From NCBI GenBank assembly GCA_002723345.1, contig PBNV01000006.1, positions 1 through 40,014 on the forward strand: a stretch of 40,014 nucleotides of DNA. Direction: 5' to 3'. This document shows positions 8,664 to 17,864 of this stretch, in pieces. The translations under genes and the position numbers were made by a program. Numbering within the stretch: the stretch's first letter is position 1; each line of letters begins with the position of its first letter. The notes beneath the pieces were generated by a model that worked only from the letters and a program-made list of their open reading frames with translations, searched no databases and was not told the DNA's origin. Source of the DNA: Rhodospirillaceae bacterium. Its GTDB lineage: Bacteria; Pseudomonadota; Alphaproteobacteria; Rhodospirillales; UBA2165.

Positions 8664-9821
8664 CTAAACGTTTTTGATCGCACTATTTTGAATGACATGA
8701 CTACAGCCAAGTCTGCGGGCCTCAGCCGCGGGGTCTGAATGATCTGCCAGGGCTTCAATGACAACCCATCCCTCGGCCCGATAATTTGCGATCTCTCTCG
8801 CCGGGGTCTCCAAGAGGGCGAAAAGCCGTCGTGTTGGCACCGGTGCCGGTATGGACCTCATAATTGTGTCGACGAATAACGTTACACCGGTAGCTTCTTC
8901 TTGCTCACCTGCTTCAGCATAACCCGAGAGTTGATATCGGCCGCCCCGGCCAAGTTCCCCTCTCACCTTTGGAGAAAAGAGAGTAAAAGTAACGCCGGAA
9001 TGATATTCGTACCCTCGGATTTCGACAGGATCTAGAGTAAGGGTTATGTCAGCGGCCTTTTTCCTCAAGATGGAGACAACGGCCTCTAAGTGCTCACATT
9101 GCCTTAAGGCTGGCAGCGGCAGAGAAGTGCCCTTGATTACGCGCAGGGCATCTGTCGCCGAGCCGACGGCATTCAATAACTGACCGAACACTTGCGCGGC
9201 CGGTTCAGAGAATCTGTTAATGGCACTAGCGTCTTTTTGATTGAGTATAGTGCGCAAATGCTGAACATCGCTGGATTTTGTGATGCCAAGATGTTCGCAA
9301 ATTGCCGGCACCAAAGTCGGCAGACCAAGGTCTATTGAGACGTCCTCAATACCCAAATTAGTGATTGCTTGATGGGCCATAAGGATGACCTCAGCGTCCG
9401 CCGCCGGCAGCACTGATCCGATTAATTCAGCACCCACCTGTGCAAATTGCCGCTCCGGTCTGAGGGTCGATCCCTTAACGCGCAGCACTTGGCCCGCATA
9501 GCTTAATCGAAGCGGCCTCGGCGCATCAGGAAAACGCGTGGTAGCGATGCGCGCAATTTGAATCGTCATATCGGCTCGGACAGCAAGCATTCGCTGGGAT
9601 ACGGGATCCATGAGCCGGAAACTTTGATCTGCCGTTGCTGCGCCACTCCCCGATGTAAGGGTGTCTTCAAACTCAATTAGGGGCGGTTTAACCCTTTCAT
9701 AACCGCATGTAGCGAAGGAATGTATGAGGTCTTCCGTAGCCTTGGCTTCCTGCATGGCATTGGGCGGTAAAACGTCCGCTAGACCGGCCGGCAATAGCGC
9801 TGGATGGGCTGTCTTCTTCAT
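8664..9821 (-). CDS. hisZ: ATP phosphoribosyltransferase regulatory subunit HisZ
   Basis: 385 residues related to class II histidyl-tRNA synthetase but lacking the anticodon-binding domain. The opening ALLPAGLADVLPPNA is the usual HisZ start. Motif-like stretches follow: YERVKPPLIEFEDTL, SFRLMDPVSQRMLAVRADMT and LRPERQFAQVGAELIG. HisZ binds the short form of HisG and is needed for the first step of histidine synthesis, so this genome should encode a short HisG elsewhere. It precedes purA by 38 nt. The ATG at 9821 has no obvious Shine-Dalgarno sequence. The product call is firm. Confidence 0.92.
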   Translation of the reverse strand: MKKTAHPALLPAGLADVLPPNAMQEAKATEDLIHSFATCGYERVKPPLIEFEDTLTSGSGAATADQSFRLMDPVSQRMLAVRADMTIQIARIATTRFPDAPRPLRLSYAGQVLRVKGSTLRPERQFAQVGAELIGSVLPAADAEVILMAHQAITNLGIEDVSIDLGLPTLVPAICEHLGITKSSDVQHLRTILNQKDASAINRFSEPAAQVFGQLLNAVGSATDALRVIKGTSLPLPALRQCEHLEAVVSILRKKAADITLTLDPVEIRGYEYHSGVTFTLFSPKVRGELGRGGRYQLSGYAEAGEQEEATGVTLFVDTIMRSIPAPVPTRRLFALLETPAREIANYRAEGWVVIEALADHSDPAAEARRLGCSHVIQNSAIKNV

Positions 9822-10126
9822 CTTAGGGTGTTTTTATCCGTGCAATTGGACATCAAAGCTGACCCTAACATTTTTTAGGATGCAGCGAGTGGAAAATAGA
9901 TTTAACACCTTTATAGAGGGATTTTTGCGCTTTCGCATCCAAAATTATAGAGATTCTCTCGCATGGTCCTGCACCGGACACGCATCGCTTCATTTCATTT
10001 TATGGACCGCGACATGCAAGGCAATTAAGACGTCTTGACACGAGCCGCTAGAAGTTATCGCAACCGAGCTTAAATTAATTTTACCGGTCTGAGCCGTCCA
10101 GTATGTTTGACCCTGCGGTCATGGCA
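9822..10126. other. Intergenic stretch without a supported gene
   Basis: 305 bases between hisZ and the glycosyltransferase gene, both on the minus strand. It is A/T-richer than its neighbours. I see no coding frame with a protein family signal, no tRNA-like T-loop and no convincing hairpin terminator. It presumably carries the hisZ-purA promoter, but no -35/-10 pair with correct spacing stood out. Confidence 0.5.
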
Positions 10127-11116
10127 TTAGAGATCAAGATGTAAGGGCTGGTCGGGCTGATTCTGCACATCAAAATTCAAGAAACTGATGAGAAGGTAAC
10201 TGCCAATCAGAAACGGCAACGCTGCCAAGATAATCACGCCAGTGGCGGCAGGGATGCCGGAGGCAACACTTACATACCACTTCACGGAGCCAAAGGTGAG
10301 GCCGAAGGCCAACAACAAGACGCCCAGGAGCAATTCCAAAGTCGCGGCGTTGAAGTCTCTCAAAAAATACGTGTAGAAAATCCGTTTCATAAAGTTACGG
10401 GCGTGCTTCAGGGCGAAGGGCATTAAGACCTTAGAAACTTTTAGGTTGCTTGTTTCTTCGCCATATATGGCTTCCATAGGCACATCGGCGACAACTGCTC
10501 TGGTGACGTTTAGTTGGTAGAGCATGTCAGATTCGAAAAAGTAGGTATGATCAATCTGGTCCAACGGTAAAATTCGGGCGACCTGAGCATGTATCGCGGT
10601 AAATCCATTTGTGGGATCGAATGTTTTCCAATAACCACTTGATAGTTTGGATGCGAACGAAAGGCCCAGATTACCAATCAAGCGGGGCAGTGGCATATTG
10701 GAAATCCCCTCAAGCCGGAAGAACCGATTCCCCTTTGCATAGTCCGCCCGACCGGTGACAATTGGCCTGATGATAGTGCTAATCATGCGAGGGTCCATCT
10801 GGCCGTCTCCATCGACTTTGACAATTATATCGGCCTCGAGTTGCAGAGCACGGCGGTAACCTGTGAGGGTGGCACCCCCAACCCCTTGATTGGTGTCATG
10901 CACAATGATCTCAATTCGCGGATCGTTTGTCTGCTCACGAACTAGTTCCCCCGTTTTGTCCGGGCAGGCGTCGTCAATGATCAAAATATGACTTATCATT
11001 TCATCAAATTTTTTTAGGACACTCAAAATGTGTAAAGTTTCACGGTAACACGGGACAACGGCGACGACTATTAACTCTTTGGCCAAACTGGTCGAGGGTG
11101 AGTTCATTTCGTGCAT
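10127..11116 (-). CDS. Family 2 glycosyltransferase with C-terminal membrane segments (polyprenyl-phosphate sugar transferase-like)
   Basis: 329 residues. The GT-A domain begins with VAVVPCYRE (about 18-25), then ILIIDDACPD for nucleotide-sugar binding, and the DxD motif in VKVDGDGQMDP (Asp102 and Asp104) that holds the metal. FDPTNGFTAIHAQ is the usual conserved acceptor-side segment of dolichol-phosphate-mannose-synthase-like enzymes. Two hydrophobic helices at about 258-280 and 290-315 anchor it to the inner membrane. Such proteins move a sugar onto a polyprenyl phosphate carrier for envelope glycan or lipid A modification. No flippase or other glycan gene is adjacent, so sugar and pathway are unknown. 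An alternative start is Met4. Confidence 0.85.
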   Translation of the reverse strand: MHEMNSPSTSLAKELIVVAVVPCYRETLHILSVLKKFDEMISHILIIDDACPDKTGELVREQTNDPRIEIIVHDTNQGVGGATLTGYRRALQLEADIIVKVDGDGQMDPRMISTIIRPIVTGRADYAKGNRFFRLEGISNMPLPRLIGNLGLSFASKLSSGYWKTFDPTNGFTAIHAQVARILPLDQIDHTYFFESDMLYQLNVTRAVVADVPMEAIYGEETSNLKVSKVLMPFALKHARNFMKRIFYTYFLRDFNAATLELLLGVLLLAFGLTFGSVKWYVSVASGIPAATGVIILAALPFLIGSYLLISFLNFDVQNQPDQPLHLDL

Positions 11117-11639
11117 TCCTTGTTCATAGCTTCAAAAGAGTAAGCATGGTGCTATGACGAGGCAAGATCGATAGTTTAGTAATATTCGAGGACAATACAG
11201 TTTATAGGAGACATTACGCTAATAATCTATCAGGGATTTGCTTAATATTTTAATATCTTCATTATTAGATCAAATGGTGCATGATTCGCGGCAAACTCAT
11301 GGTTTAAGCAGCAAAAAATTGTTGTCTATCCCGTTAACGGAAGCGGGGTGCGATCTCGAGGAGGCTTGCTGTTTGCCTGGATGATGCTCATCGTTTTAAA
11401 AAAGTGGGCGTAAGGAGAGAAACGGCCCTCGTTATTTCCTGTGCTGCCCACCCTAAGACTATCGTCTAGCACATTTTAGGGAGTTGGGGCCAGTTCATTC
11501 ACGGGACACATCTGCCCAAAAATAAGCGCAAAACTGTATTTGCCCAAAAGTTTTCAATTTTACCGAATTCGCACAAATGTATCGAGTAAGGGGCGTCGAC
11601 AACCGAGGTTTCGCCTTTCCAGTGCATGAACTAGGTCGC
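11117..11639. other. Intergenic, apparently decayed DNA
   Basis: About 520 bases upstream of the receiver-domain remnant. It is A/T-rich, contains several short broken frames and holds no family I recognise. One open stretch on the plus strand (11371-11469) encodes about 32 residues ending in HPKTIV but lacks a start signal and any known relative. The upstream control region of the glycosyltransferase gene must lie at its left end. The overall look is of genes lost by decay. Confidence 0.5.
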
Positions 11640-11759
11640 ATTTTCGTGGATATAAATTTGCCCGAGATTAGCGGCTTGAAGATAACCCGCCAGATTGAAC
11701 GCAATAGGATGTTGAGGCATATTCTTGCCGCCGCCGTCAAAGCGTTTGTAATGAATTGA
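11640..11759 (+). pseudogene. Remnant of a response-regulator receiver domain (DivK-like)
   Basis: The plus-strand frame encodes IFVDINLPEISGLKITRQ, then about 20 residues ending KAFVMN and a stop. This matches the central part of DivK-type single-domain response regulators, whose phosphoacceptor region reads roughly LMDIQLPEISGLEVT, with a later VAVTAFAMKGD segment. The phospho-Asp corresponds to Asp25 of the 11577-11759 frame. The upstream third (the acidic pocket) and everything after the AFAMK position are missing, so the product could not fold as a receiver. In many alphaproteobacteria divK and pleD lie immediately beside rpmG, which is the next gene here, though on the opposite strand. 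That position supports a true divK origin. Family match strong; divK identity inferred. Confidence 0.65.
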
Positions 11760-11807
11760 GACCCACATAAAATGTAAGAGTGGTCGGGTTGGGTAAACGC
11801 TGCGCAA

Positions 11808-11975
11808 TTACTTAATTTTACCTTCCTTGAACATCACATGTTTGCGAGCAACCGGATCATATTTCCGAAATTCTAACTTTTCGGTCAGATTGCGCGGATT
11901 TTTTTTCGTCACGTAATAGAAACCCGTGTCTGCAGTGCTCACTAGTTTTACCAAGATTGTGGCGGGTTTAGCCAT
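11808..11975 (-). CDS. rpmG: 50S ribosomal protein L33
   Basis: 55 residues beginning [20 protein letters not shown] and continuing with the L33 pattern YVTKKNPRN then [14 protein letters not shown]. Length and sequence are standard for bacterial L33 without the zinc-binding cysteines. The start at 11975 is chosen over a longer frame because all homologues begin MAK and a GGAG sits 7 nt upstream. The 24 extra upstream codons show no conservation. Confidence 0.96.
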   Translation of the reverse strand: MAKPATILVKLVSTADTGFYYVTKKNPRNLTEKLEFRKYDPVARKHVMFKEGKIK

Positions 11976-12054
11976 TAGATTGCTCCAATCGTTCAACCGA
12001 TATCTCAAGAACGGCGCGAACAATAATCCTTTGAGAAAGGCTGTCAAGAGACCT

Positions 12055-13629
12055 TTAATTGTTGGCAGAGGCGATGGATGGTGATACTCCGATGATACGG
12101 CGGTAGAGCTCAGGATCTCTGATCAGCTTCTCTGCAACCTCCACGTCTAACGCGCGATTCTGGGCATTTGATGGGCAGGTCGAGCGTAATGATCGGCGGG
12201 CCTCTTTGTCTGAGACTTCTACCTCTTGCCCGGAGCTCATGACGTCCTGCAATACGGAAATTTTCTCAAGGCTTCGTGCGATTGCCTCATCCGCGGTCTC
12301 TTCGTCGCCCCTGAGACAAATGGCGGGTGGCACCCCAAGATCATGCAAGATATATCCAGAGGGCGTAATAAATTGGGACCAAGTCAGTTTTAATTCCCCG
12401 CCATTTGGCAAGTGGGACACAGATTGGACGGACCCTTTCCCGAAAGAGGCTGAGCCAACTACAATTGCCCTCTTTTGATCTTGAAGGGCAGCAGCGACGA
12501 TTTCCGATGCAGACGCAGATTTGCCGTTGATCAGGACCACCAGGGGCAGATTATTAAGAATGTCATTGCCGCGCGCGATATATTCATGGCGGCTTGAGGG
12601 ATGTCTTCCGCGAGTAGATAAAATCTTACCGTCCACCAGAAATAGGTCAGCAAGCATTACTGCTTGCGTCATCACACCGCCAGGATTGCCCCGTAAATCG
12701 AGAACCATGCCTGCAACCTGAGCCGGTGTATCCGTGAAGGCCGATTGTATTCGTGTCGCCAGTTGGCGGGAGGTTTCGTTATTAAAGCCGGTAACCGTCG
12801 CCTGGAGAATGCTATTCTTGCGGACCAGCTTTACTGTGGGTCGCAGAATCCGTTCTCGTTTTATTGAGAGGTTGAGAGGTGTCTCTCCGTCTCGCTCTAC
12901 TATGAGGCTTACAAAAGAGCCGATATCGCCTCGAATGGTCTTCAGGATTTTGGATGGATGCAATCCTGCCAGGGCTGCGCTGTCCGCGTGCGTGATGAGA
13001 TCATTCGCCCTTAGCCCAGCCGCCGCCGCAGGCGTCGCAGGGTAGACGTCCATAATCCGGGCGCCTTTGTCCTCGTGTCCGATCTCTACCCCTATGCCCC
13101 CAAAGCCCGATCTTTCGGCTCGGTTTTTAGAGGCGTTCTTCGCTCCCACATAGCGCGAGAAGGGGTCCAGGAGAGACAGTGAACCATCGAAAATAGCCTC
13201 AAAGATTTTTTCCTCGCTGGCTGTAGAGATGGGTGTTTCCCCCGTTCTCACATATTGCAGGATGACGGCCATCAGGCTAGACCAATTATCTGCATTGTTT
13301 TCCGCGGGTAAAAAATATTCTCGTCTGGAAAGTCCGCGCGAGTACACTGCGAGAGTTTCCGTTCCGACTTGGATAATGAGGTCCGAATCGATATTATCTA
13401 GGCCCCGAAGCCCCTCCAGGGCCAGGTTGGATAATGAAATATGCTCGATATACTTTTCGCTGATCTCAGTGATGCCGGCGCTCAATGTTTTTTGTAAGCG
13501 TCCGGTGAAGTTCTGATCAATTGGCTGCAGTGGAGTGCTGGCACAACTCGCTAAAAGAAAAATAATAACTGGTTGAAGAAGTCGCCAGTTGATTATAGAG
13601 CTAGTAAACTTCATAGCGCGAGAGTACAT
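12055..13629 (-). CDS. S41 family C-terminal processing protease (CtpA-like), probable lipoprotein
   Basis: 524 residues. The N-terminus has a hydrophobic stretch ending in the lipobox LLASC (Cys29), so the protein is probably a lipid-anchored periplasmic protease. A PDZ domain covers about 177-262 ([18 protein letters not shown] onward). The tail-specific protease domain follows, with [12 protein letters not shown], then the Ser/Lys dyad: Ser373 in [17 protein letters not shown] and Lys398 in [10 protein letters not shown], spaced as in Prc/CtpA. These enzymes trim periplasmic or envelope proteins from the C-terminus. The start at 13629 has GGGGA 7 nt upstream; Met6 at 13614 is the alternative but lacks such a site. 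It begins 24 nt after rnr, so it is probably in that operon. Confidence 0.9.
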   Translation of the reverse strand: MYSRAMKFTSSIINWRLLQPVIIFLLASCASTPLQPIDQNFTGRLQKTLSAGITEISEKYIEHISLSNLALEGLRGLDNIDSDLIIQVGTETLAVYSRGLSRREYFLPAENNADNWSSLMAVILQYVRTGETPISTASEEKIFEAIFDGSLSLLDPFSRYVGAKNASKNRAERSGFGGIGVEIGHEDKGARIMDVYPATPAAAAGLRANDLITHADSAALAGLHPSKILKTIRGDIGSFVSLIVERDGETPLNLSIKRERILRPTVKLVRKNSILQATVTGFNNETSRQLATRIQSAFTDTPAQVAGMVLDLRGNPGGVMTQAVMLADLFLVDGKILSTRGRHPSSRHEYIARGNDILNNLPLVVLINGKSASASEIVAAALQDQKRAIVVGSASFGKGSVQSVSHLPNGGELKLTWSQFITPSGYILHDLGVPPAICLRGDEETADEAIARSLEKISVLQDVMSSGQEVEVSDKEARRSLRSTCPSNAQNRALDVEVAEKLIRDPELYRRIIGVSPSIASANN

Positions 13630-13653
13630 GAAGGCGTCCCCAAGGCACCCATC

Positions 13654-15897
13654 TCATTTACGTGCTGAGCGGTGTCGGCGTTTTTTAGAGCCTTTTCGCT
13701 TTCCTTTGGTGCCCGCCGTCTTAACTTGTTCCGGAACATTTGCTAGCGCAAGTGTTAGCGAACCGCTTAGAGGATTACTCTCCCGAAGAATTACCTCCAA
13801 TGGTTCTCCGCTTTGGAAAACTAGCCCGTTTCGCCGTCCCATCAGGCGCCGTCTTTTTTCGTCGACCTGATACCGATCGTCCGGTAGTTCGCGCATAGGA
13901 ACGAGGCCTTCAGCACCCAGTCCCTCCAAGGTAATGAATAGTCCGAACTTTGCCACCCCATTTATGACGCCGGAGATTTGATCACCAATCCGTGATGAAA
14001 GATAGGCTGATGCGAACCGACTGACCGTGTCCCGTTCAGCCGCACCTGCCCGACGTTCTGTGCGTGACAAGTGGGCGCCAATCTCCAACAGGTCCTCGAA
14101 CGATTCTGTCTGTCCGTTCTCGCCAAGGGAAAGAGCTTCTATCAGAGCGCGATGCACCATAAGATCTGGATATCGCCTGATTGGCGAGGTGAAATGGCTG
14201 TATCGCCTCAAGGCGAGCCCAAAGTGTCCCAGGTCTTCAGGGGTGTACCTAGCCTGAGCCTGACATCGGAGAACTGCGTCGCTGACCATTCTGCTGATGC
14301 CGTCTTTTTTTGCCTGTGTAAGAAGTTTATTAAAACTCTGGGCTCGAATGATTTGTCCCTTTGGCAGACTCATGCCGAGACTGTCGACGAAATCGCGAAA
14401 TGGATCTAGCTTGTCGGGTGACGGTACCTCATGCGCGCGGTAGAGAAAGGGCCGCCGGGCTCGCTCCAATGCAATCGCCGCTGCAATATTGGCGGCAATC
14501 ATAAATTCCTCGATGAGCTGGTGGCTCTCCAAGGAGGGCCTCTCTCCCATCTCGGTGACTACACCGGATTCATCTAGTGTTACCACTGGTTCCGATGTTA
14601 CCAGCTCCAGGGGGTGCCGGGATTTCCGAGCCGATAGCAGGCTATCATACGCGCCAAAAAGAGCATCAATAACCTCAGGCGACAGGCCGTTTGGCAAGGC
14701 CACCTTTTCACTGTCACGAACCTGCTGGACTTGCTCATATGTGAGCCGTGCATGTGACCGCAAAATAGCGCGTTCAAATTTGAACGTTTGTAACTCACCG
14801 GCGCCATTGATCCAGAGATGCGCCGCTAGACATGGGCGGTCTTCGTCGGGTTTGAGAGAGCACCAGCCGTTTGACAAGGCCTCGGGCAGCATGGGAATCA
14901 CCCGATCAGGGAAATAGACCGAGTTGCCCCGCTCACGGGCTTCCCGGTCAAGTTCGGAACCGGGACGCACGTACCAGGCGACATCCGCAATGGCGACGAT
15001 AAGGTGCCAGCCCCGCAGCCCGCCGTCTTCTGTCCCAGCTTTTGCTTCGGCATCGTCCCAAGGTTCGGCGAAAACAGCATCATCAAAATCGCGTGCGTCC
15101 GCCCCGTCGATGGTGACAAGGGGAATGTCGCGGAGATCCACCCGTCCAGATGCCGGTGCGCGACCGCAAGCCTCAGCCTCAACCAGAACATCGGCAGAAA
15201 ACTGATGTGGGATTTCATGCATATGAACAGCAATATGGCTGAAGGCCTGGGGGCCCTCTCCTTTACCAAGCCGTTCCACGACTCTGGACTGGGTCAAGCC
15301 GAGGCGTTTTTTCGGCAGGACCTCGGCAATAACGAGCTCACCCGGATCTGCAGACATGGTGTTTTTCGGCGCGACCTCGTAGTCAAAACGCTTGCCTCTG
15401 GCGACAGGATGAATGCGCCCGTCTTCGCCAAAAATACCAAGAATTCTCTGTGGCCCGCCCTCCAGCTGCCGGATAATATCGGCGCGGTAGGCGCCATTCT
15501 CGGCCCGCGTTAGACGTGCTAGGACTCGGTCGCCAATGCCTGGTGACCTGCGGCTGGTGCGGGCTGGATTAACGAAGATAAGAGGTGGCTCTCGATCTTC
15601 TTGCCAGTTGATGGGGACCGCCAAGGCATCACCACCGGCATCGGTGCCGGTTACTTTCAGGACCGCTACCCGCGGCAGGGTCTGAGCCGCGATATATACG
15701 CCATTGCGGTTGAGCGCGATCATCCCCTCGTTCAGCAAAGCGGTCAGCTGGTTTTTGAGCCAGTTCCTTTTCTTGGCGCCAATGGCAAGATCGCGGGACA
15801 ATTCCCGCTTGCCAACGCCGTCCGCATGGTCACGGATATAAGCCAGTATATCCCGTTTGGAGAGGTCGGTTGACGAATTGCGGGGGAGGTTACCCAA
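13654..15897 (-). CDS. rnr: Ribonuclease R
   Basis: 747 residues with RNase R architecture: an N-terminal winged-helix region (about 10-70, KRDILAYIRDHADGVGKREL), cold-shock-like domains, the RNB catalytic domain with the Asp cluster in TIDGADARDFDDAVFAE, YAHFTSPIRRYPDL-type motif (here YSHFTSPIRRYPDL), a C-terminal S1 domain (GVINGVAKFGLFITLEGLGA) and a basic tail. It degrades structured RNA 3' to 5'. The frame begins with TTG, 2 nt after the topA stop. No ATG or GTG start lies close downstream, so translation is probably coupled to topA. The product call is certain; the exact start is less so. Confidence 0.94.
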   Translation of the reverse strand: MGNLPRNSSTDLSKRDILAYIRDHADGVGKRELSRDLAIGAKKRNWLKNQLTALLNEGMIALNRNGVYIAAQTLPRVAVLKVTGTDAGGDALAVPINWQEDREPPLIFVNPARTSRRSPGIGDRVLARLTRAENGAYRADIIRQLEGGPQRILGIFGEDGRIHPVARGKRFDYEVAPKNTMSADPGELVIAEVLPKKRLGLTQSRVVERLGKGEGPQAFSHIAVHMHEIPHQFSADVLVEAEACGRAPASGRVDLRDIPLVTIDGADARDFDDAVFAEPWDDAEAKAGTEDGGLRGWHLIVAIADVAWYVRPGSELDREARERGNSVYFPDRVIPMLPEALSNGWCSLKPDEDRPCLAAHLWINGAGELQTFKFERAILRSHARLTYEQVQQVRDSEKVALPNGLSPEVIDALFGAYDSLLSARKSRHPLELVTSEPVVTLDESGVVTEMGERPSLESHQLIEEFMIAANIAAAIALERARRPFLYRAHEVPSPDKLDPFRDFVDSLGMSLPKGQIIRAQSFNKLLTQAKKDGISRMVSDAVLRCQAQARYTPEDLGHFGLALRRYSHFTSPIRRYPDLMVHRALIEALSLGENGQTESFEDLLEIGAHLSRTERRAGAAERDTVSRFASAYLSSRIGDQISGVINGVAKFGLFITLEGLGAEGLVPMRELPDDRYQVDEKRRRLMGRRNGLVFQSGEPLEVILRESNPLSGSLTLALANVPEQVKTAGTKGKRKGSKKRRHRSARK

Positions 15898-15899
15898 CG

Positions 15900-17861
15900 C
15901 TAGCTCTGCGAGCCAGCGGGCCCGGGCGTGGCGCTATTGGCAGCCCGTTTTTTTTTAGACGCGTTTTTTTTTGCGGATGTCTTTTTCTTTGTCTTGGTTT
16001 TTTTCTTGGCGGTCGCTTTTTTCTTTGTGGCTGTCTTTTTCTTGTTGGCTTTTGCATCCACCAGTTCAATCGCTAGTTCAAGGCTCGGCTTTTCGTCCCG
16101 CTTGTCTTTTGGCAGGGTCGCGCGCACGGTGCCGTGTTGCACGTAAGGCCCGAACCGACCCTCCCTAAGCGTGATTGGTTTCTCGTCTCCGGGATGCACA
16201 CCGAGTTCCTCTGGCGCGGGCCGGCGCGGGGCGTCTGCCATAAGGTCTACGGCGCGGTTTAATCCCACTTCAAGGACATGATCTTCCTTCAGAGAGACAT
16301 AAGTGCCCCCCATTTTAATGTAAGGGCCAAAGCGCCCAATGGCCGCCGTGATCATGTCGCCGGTCTCAGGATGCGTGCCGACGTCCCGGGGAAGTGATAG
16401 GAGACCCAGTGCCATTTTGAGATTTACGTCTGCTGGGTTTATGTCTTTGGTGAGAGTGGCCCGTTTTGGTTTTTTCTTGCCCTCTTGTTCGCCCAACTGA
16501 ATATAATAGCCATAGGGCCCACGTCTTAGGGTTACTGCAAACCCGCTTTCGGGTTCAAAACCCAGTTCCTTGGGCCCATTGTCGGTAAGGGCGGAGCCGT
16601 CATCTTCGCCGTTGGGAACGGCCAGCGGGCGTGTGTGCTTACAATCAGGATAATTAGAGCAGCCGATAAAGGCTCCGTGTCGGCCGAGTTTAAGGGACAA
16701 CTCGCCGTTCTCGCAACTGGGGCAGGCTCGTCTTAGGCCGCCCTTGTCGTCGAGGCCAAAAAAGTGAGGGCCCAGGAGGCCATTTAATGCATCCAGTACT
16801 TCGCGCACCCGCAAATCGCTGGTGCCGCGGATGGCTTCATTGAATGACTGCCAAAAATCCCGTAGCACGGATTTCCAATCCATCCGCCCGCCCGAAATAT
16901 CATCCAGCTTCTCCTCCAGATCGGCGGTGAAATCGTATTCGACGTATTTTGTAAAAAAGCTGGATAAGAAGGCGGTCACAAGCCGACCGCGATCTTCCGG
17001 AAAGAAACGGCGTTTGTCGATCTGAACGTAGTTACGCTCTTGCAAAACCGATATGATGGAGGCGTAGGTAGAAGGGCGTCCAATGCCCAGTTCCTCGAGT
17101 TTTTTGACTAAGCTCGCCTCGGAAAAACGCGGTGGCGGCTGGGTAAAGTGCTGCTCAGGTATTACCGTCTCGCGATTTAACGGCTCGCCTTCCGCGACGG
17201 CGGGTAGAATTTTCTCTTTATCATCACCATCGCTATCGTCTTTACCCTCTTGATAGAGGCGGAGATAACCATCAAAGGCAATAACTGACCCGGTCGCCCG
17301 CAAGGTGACGGTGTCATCAGATACCGAAGCGCCAGTTGGCCGTAAATCGATGGCTACCTGATCCAGGACAGCTGATCCCATCTGGCTAGCGACGGCTCTG
17401 TTCCAGATAAGCTCATATAGCTTGCGCTGATCATCCTCCAGCACTGTCAGGTCGCGCGGACGTTTTGTAATATCTGTGGGCCGAACCGCCTCGTGGGCCT
17501 CCTGGGCATTTTTTGCCTTACTCTGGTAAACGCGCGGGGTGGCAGGTACGTATTGCGCGCCATATTGCTCACCGATATGGCTGCGGCAGGCGTTTATGGC
17601 CTCTTGTGCCATACTCACGCCGTCAGTCCGCATGTATGTTATTAGGCCCACGGTCTCGCCATCAACGTTAATGCCCTCATACAAGCGCTGCGCAATCTGC
17701 ATGGTGCGCTTGGCGCTAAAATGAAGCTTGCGCGCTGCTTCTTGCTGCAGGGTAGATGTGGTAAAGGGCGCTGGAGGATTACGCCGAGCTTGCTTTTTCT
17801 CAACCCGGGAAACAGAAAAGGAGTTTCCTTGGATCGCCGAAACGGCGACAGTGGCTGCCAC
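15900..17861 (-). CDS. topA: DNA topoisomerase I, C-terminal part (separated from the N-terminal part by an in-frame amber codon)
   Basis: 653 residues continuing the same reading frame as the N-terminal topA fragment. It opens after the TAG with GTG GCA GCC and reads VEKKQARRNPPAPFTTSTL, then QRLYEGINVDGETVGLITYMRTDG. The tyrosine in TYMRTDG (Tyr76 here, about Tyr304 in the joined protein) is the DNA-cleaving residue. The IA topoisomerase core follows, then a zinc-ribbon-like CPSCENGELSLKLGRHG with CSNYPDC, several TopA C-terminal repeats, and a Lys-rich tail of about 45 residues. Alone it lacks the Toprim domain and should be inactive. Re-initiation at the GTG directly after the TAG is possible, with a weak GGA about 10 nt upstream. 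Confidence 0.9.
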   Translation of the reverse strand: MAATVAVSAIQGNSFSVSRVEKKQARRNPPAPFTTSTLQQEAARKLHFSAKRTMQIAQRLYEGINVDGETVGLITYMRTDGVSMAQEAINACRSHIGEQYGAQYVPATPRVYQSKAKNAQEAHEAVRPTDITKRPRDLTVLEDDQRKLYELIWNRAVASQMGSAVLDQVAIDLRPTGASVSDDTVTLRATGSVIAFDGYLRLYQEGKDDSDGDDKEKILPAVAEGEPLNRETVIPEQHFTQPPPRFSEASLVKKLEELGIGRPSTYASIISVLQERNYVQIDKRRFFPEDRGRLVTAFLSSFFTKYVEYDFTADLEEKLDDISGGRMDWKSVLRDFWQSFNEAIRGTSDLRVREVLDALNGLLGPHFFGLDDKGGLRRACPSCENGELSLKLGRHGAFIGCSNYPDCKHTRPLAVPNGEDDGSALTDNGPKELGFEPESGFAVTLRRGPYGYYIQLGEQEGKKKPKRATLTKDINPADVNLKMALGLLSLPRDVGTHPETGDMITAAIGRFGPYIKMGGTYVSLKEDHVLEVGLNRAVDLMADAPRRPAPEELGVHPGDEKPITLREGRFGPYVQHGTVRATLPKDKRDEKPSLELAIELVDAKANKKKTATKKKATAKKKTKTKKKTSAKKNASKKKRAANSATPGPAGSQS

Positions 17862-17864
17862 CTA
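17862..17864 (-). other. topA: In-frame amber (TAG) codon interrupting topA
   Basis: The codons run GGA AAT TAG GTG GCA GCC. The frame is identical on both sides, so this is a substitution and not an indel. Homologues run straight through this point, between the LTHLNGERLDKLALGN segment and the AATVAVSAIQGNSFSV segment, often with an acidic residue here. A single change from GAG, AAG or CAG would create the TAG. Confidence 0.85.

Noticed and set aside
11371..11469. Plus-strand frame encoding about 32 residues ending HPKTIV, considered as another gene remnant
   Set aside because: No start, no ribosome-binding site and no family I recognise. It may be a fossil, but I cannot support any identity.
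11520..11580. Plus-strand text reading KTVFAQ, considered as the N-terminus of the DivK-like remnant
   Set aside because: The resemblance to the DivK opening is only three residues and the acidic pocket is absent, so it is not distinguishable from chance.
12048..13000. Plus-strand open frames opposite the S41 protease
   Set aside because: They are antisense to a gene with complete active-site motifs and have no ribosome-binding sites or recognisable domains.
17862..17864. TAG read as a sense codon throughout this genome
   Set aside because: TAG ends other apparently normal genes here, including the GMC oxidoreductase (179-181), the EamA gene at 29405 and topA itself at 15900-15902. A general reassignment is therefore not supported, only a local event or error.
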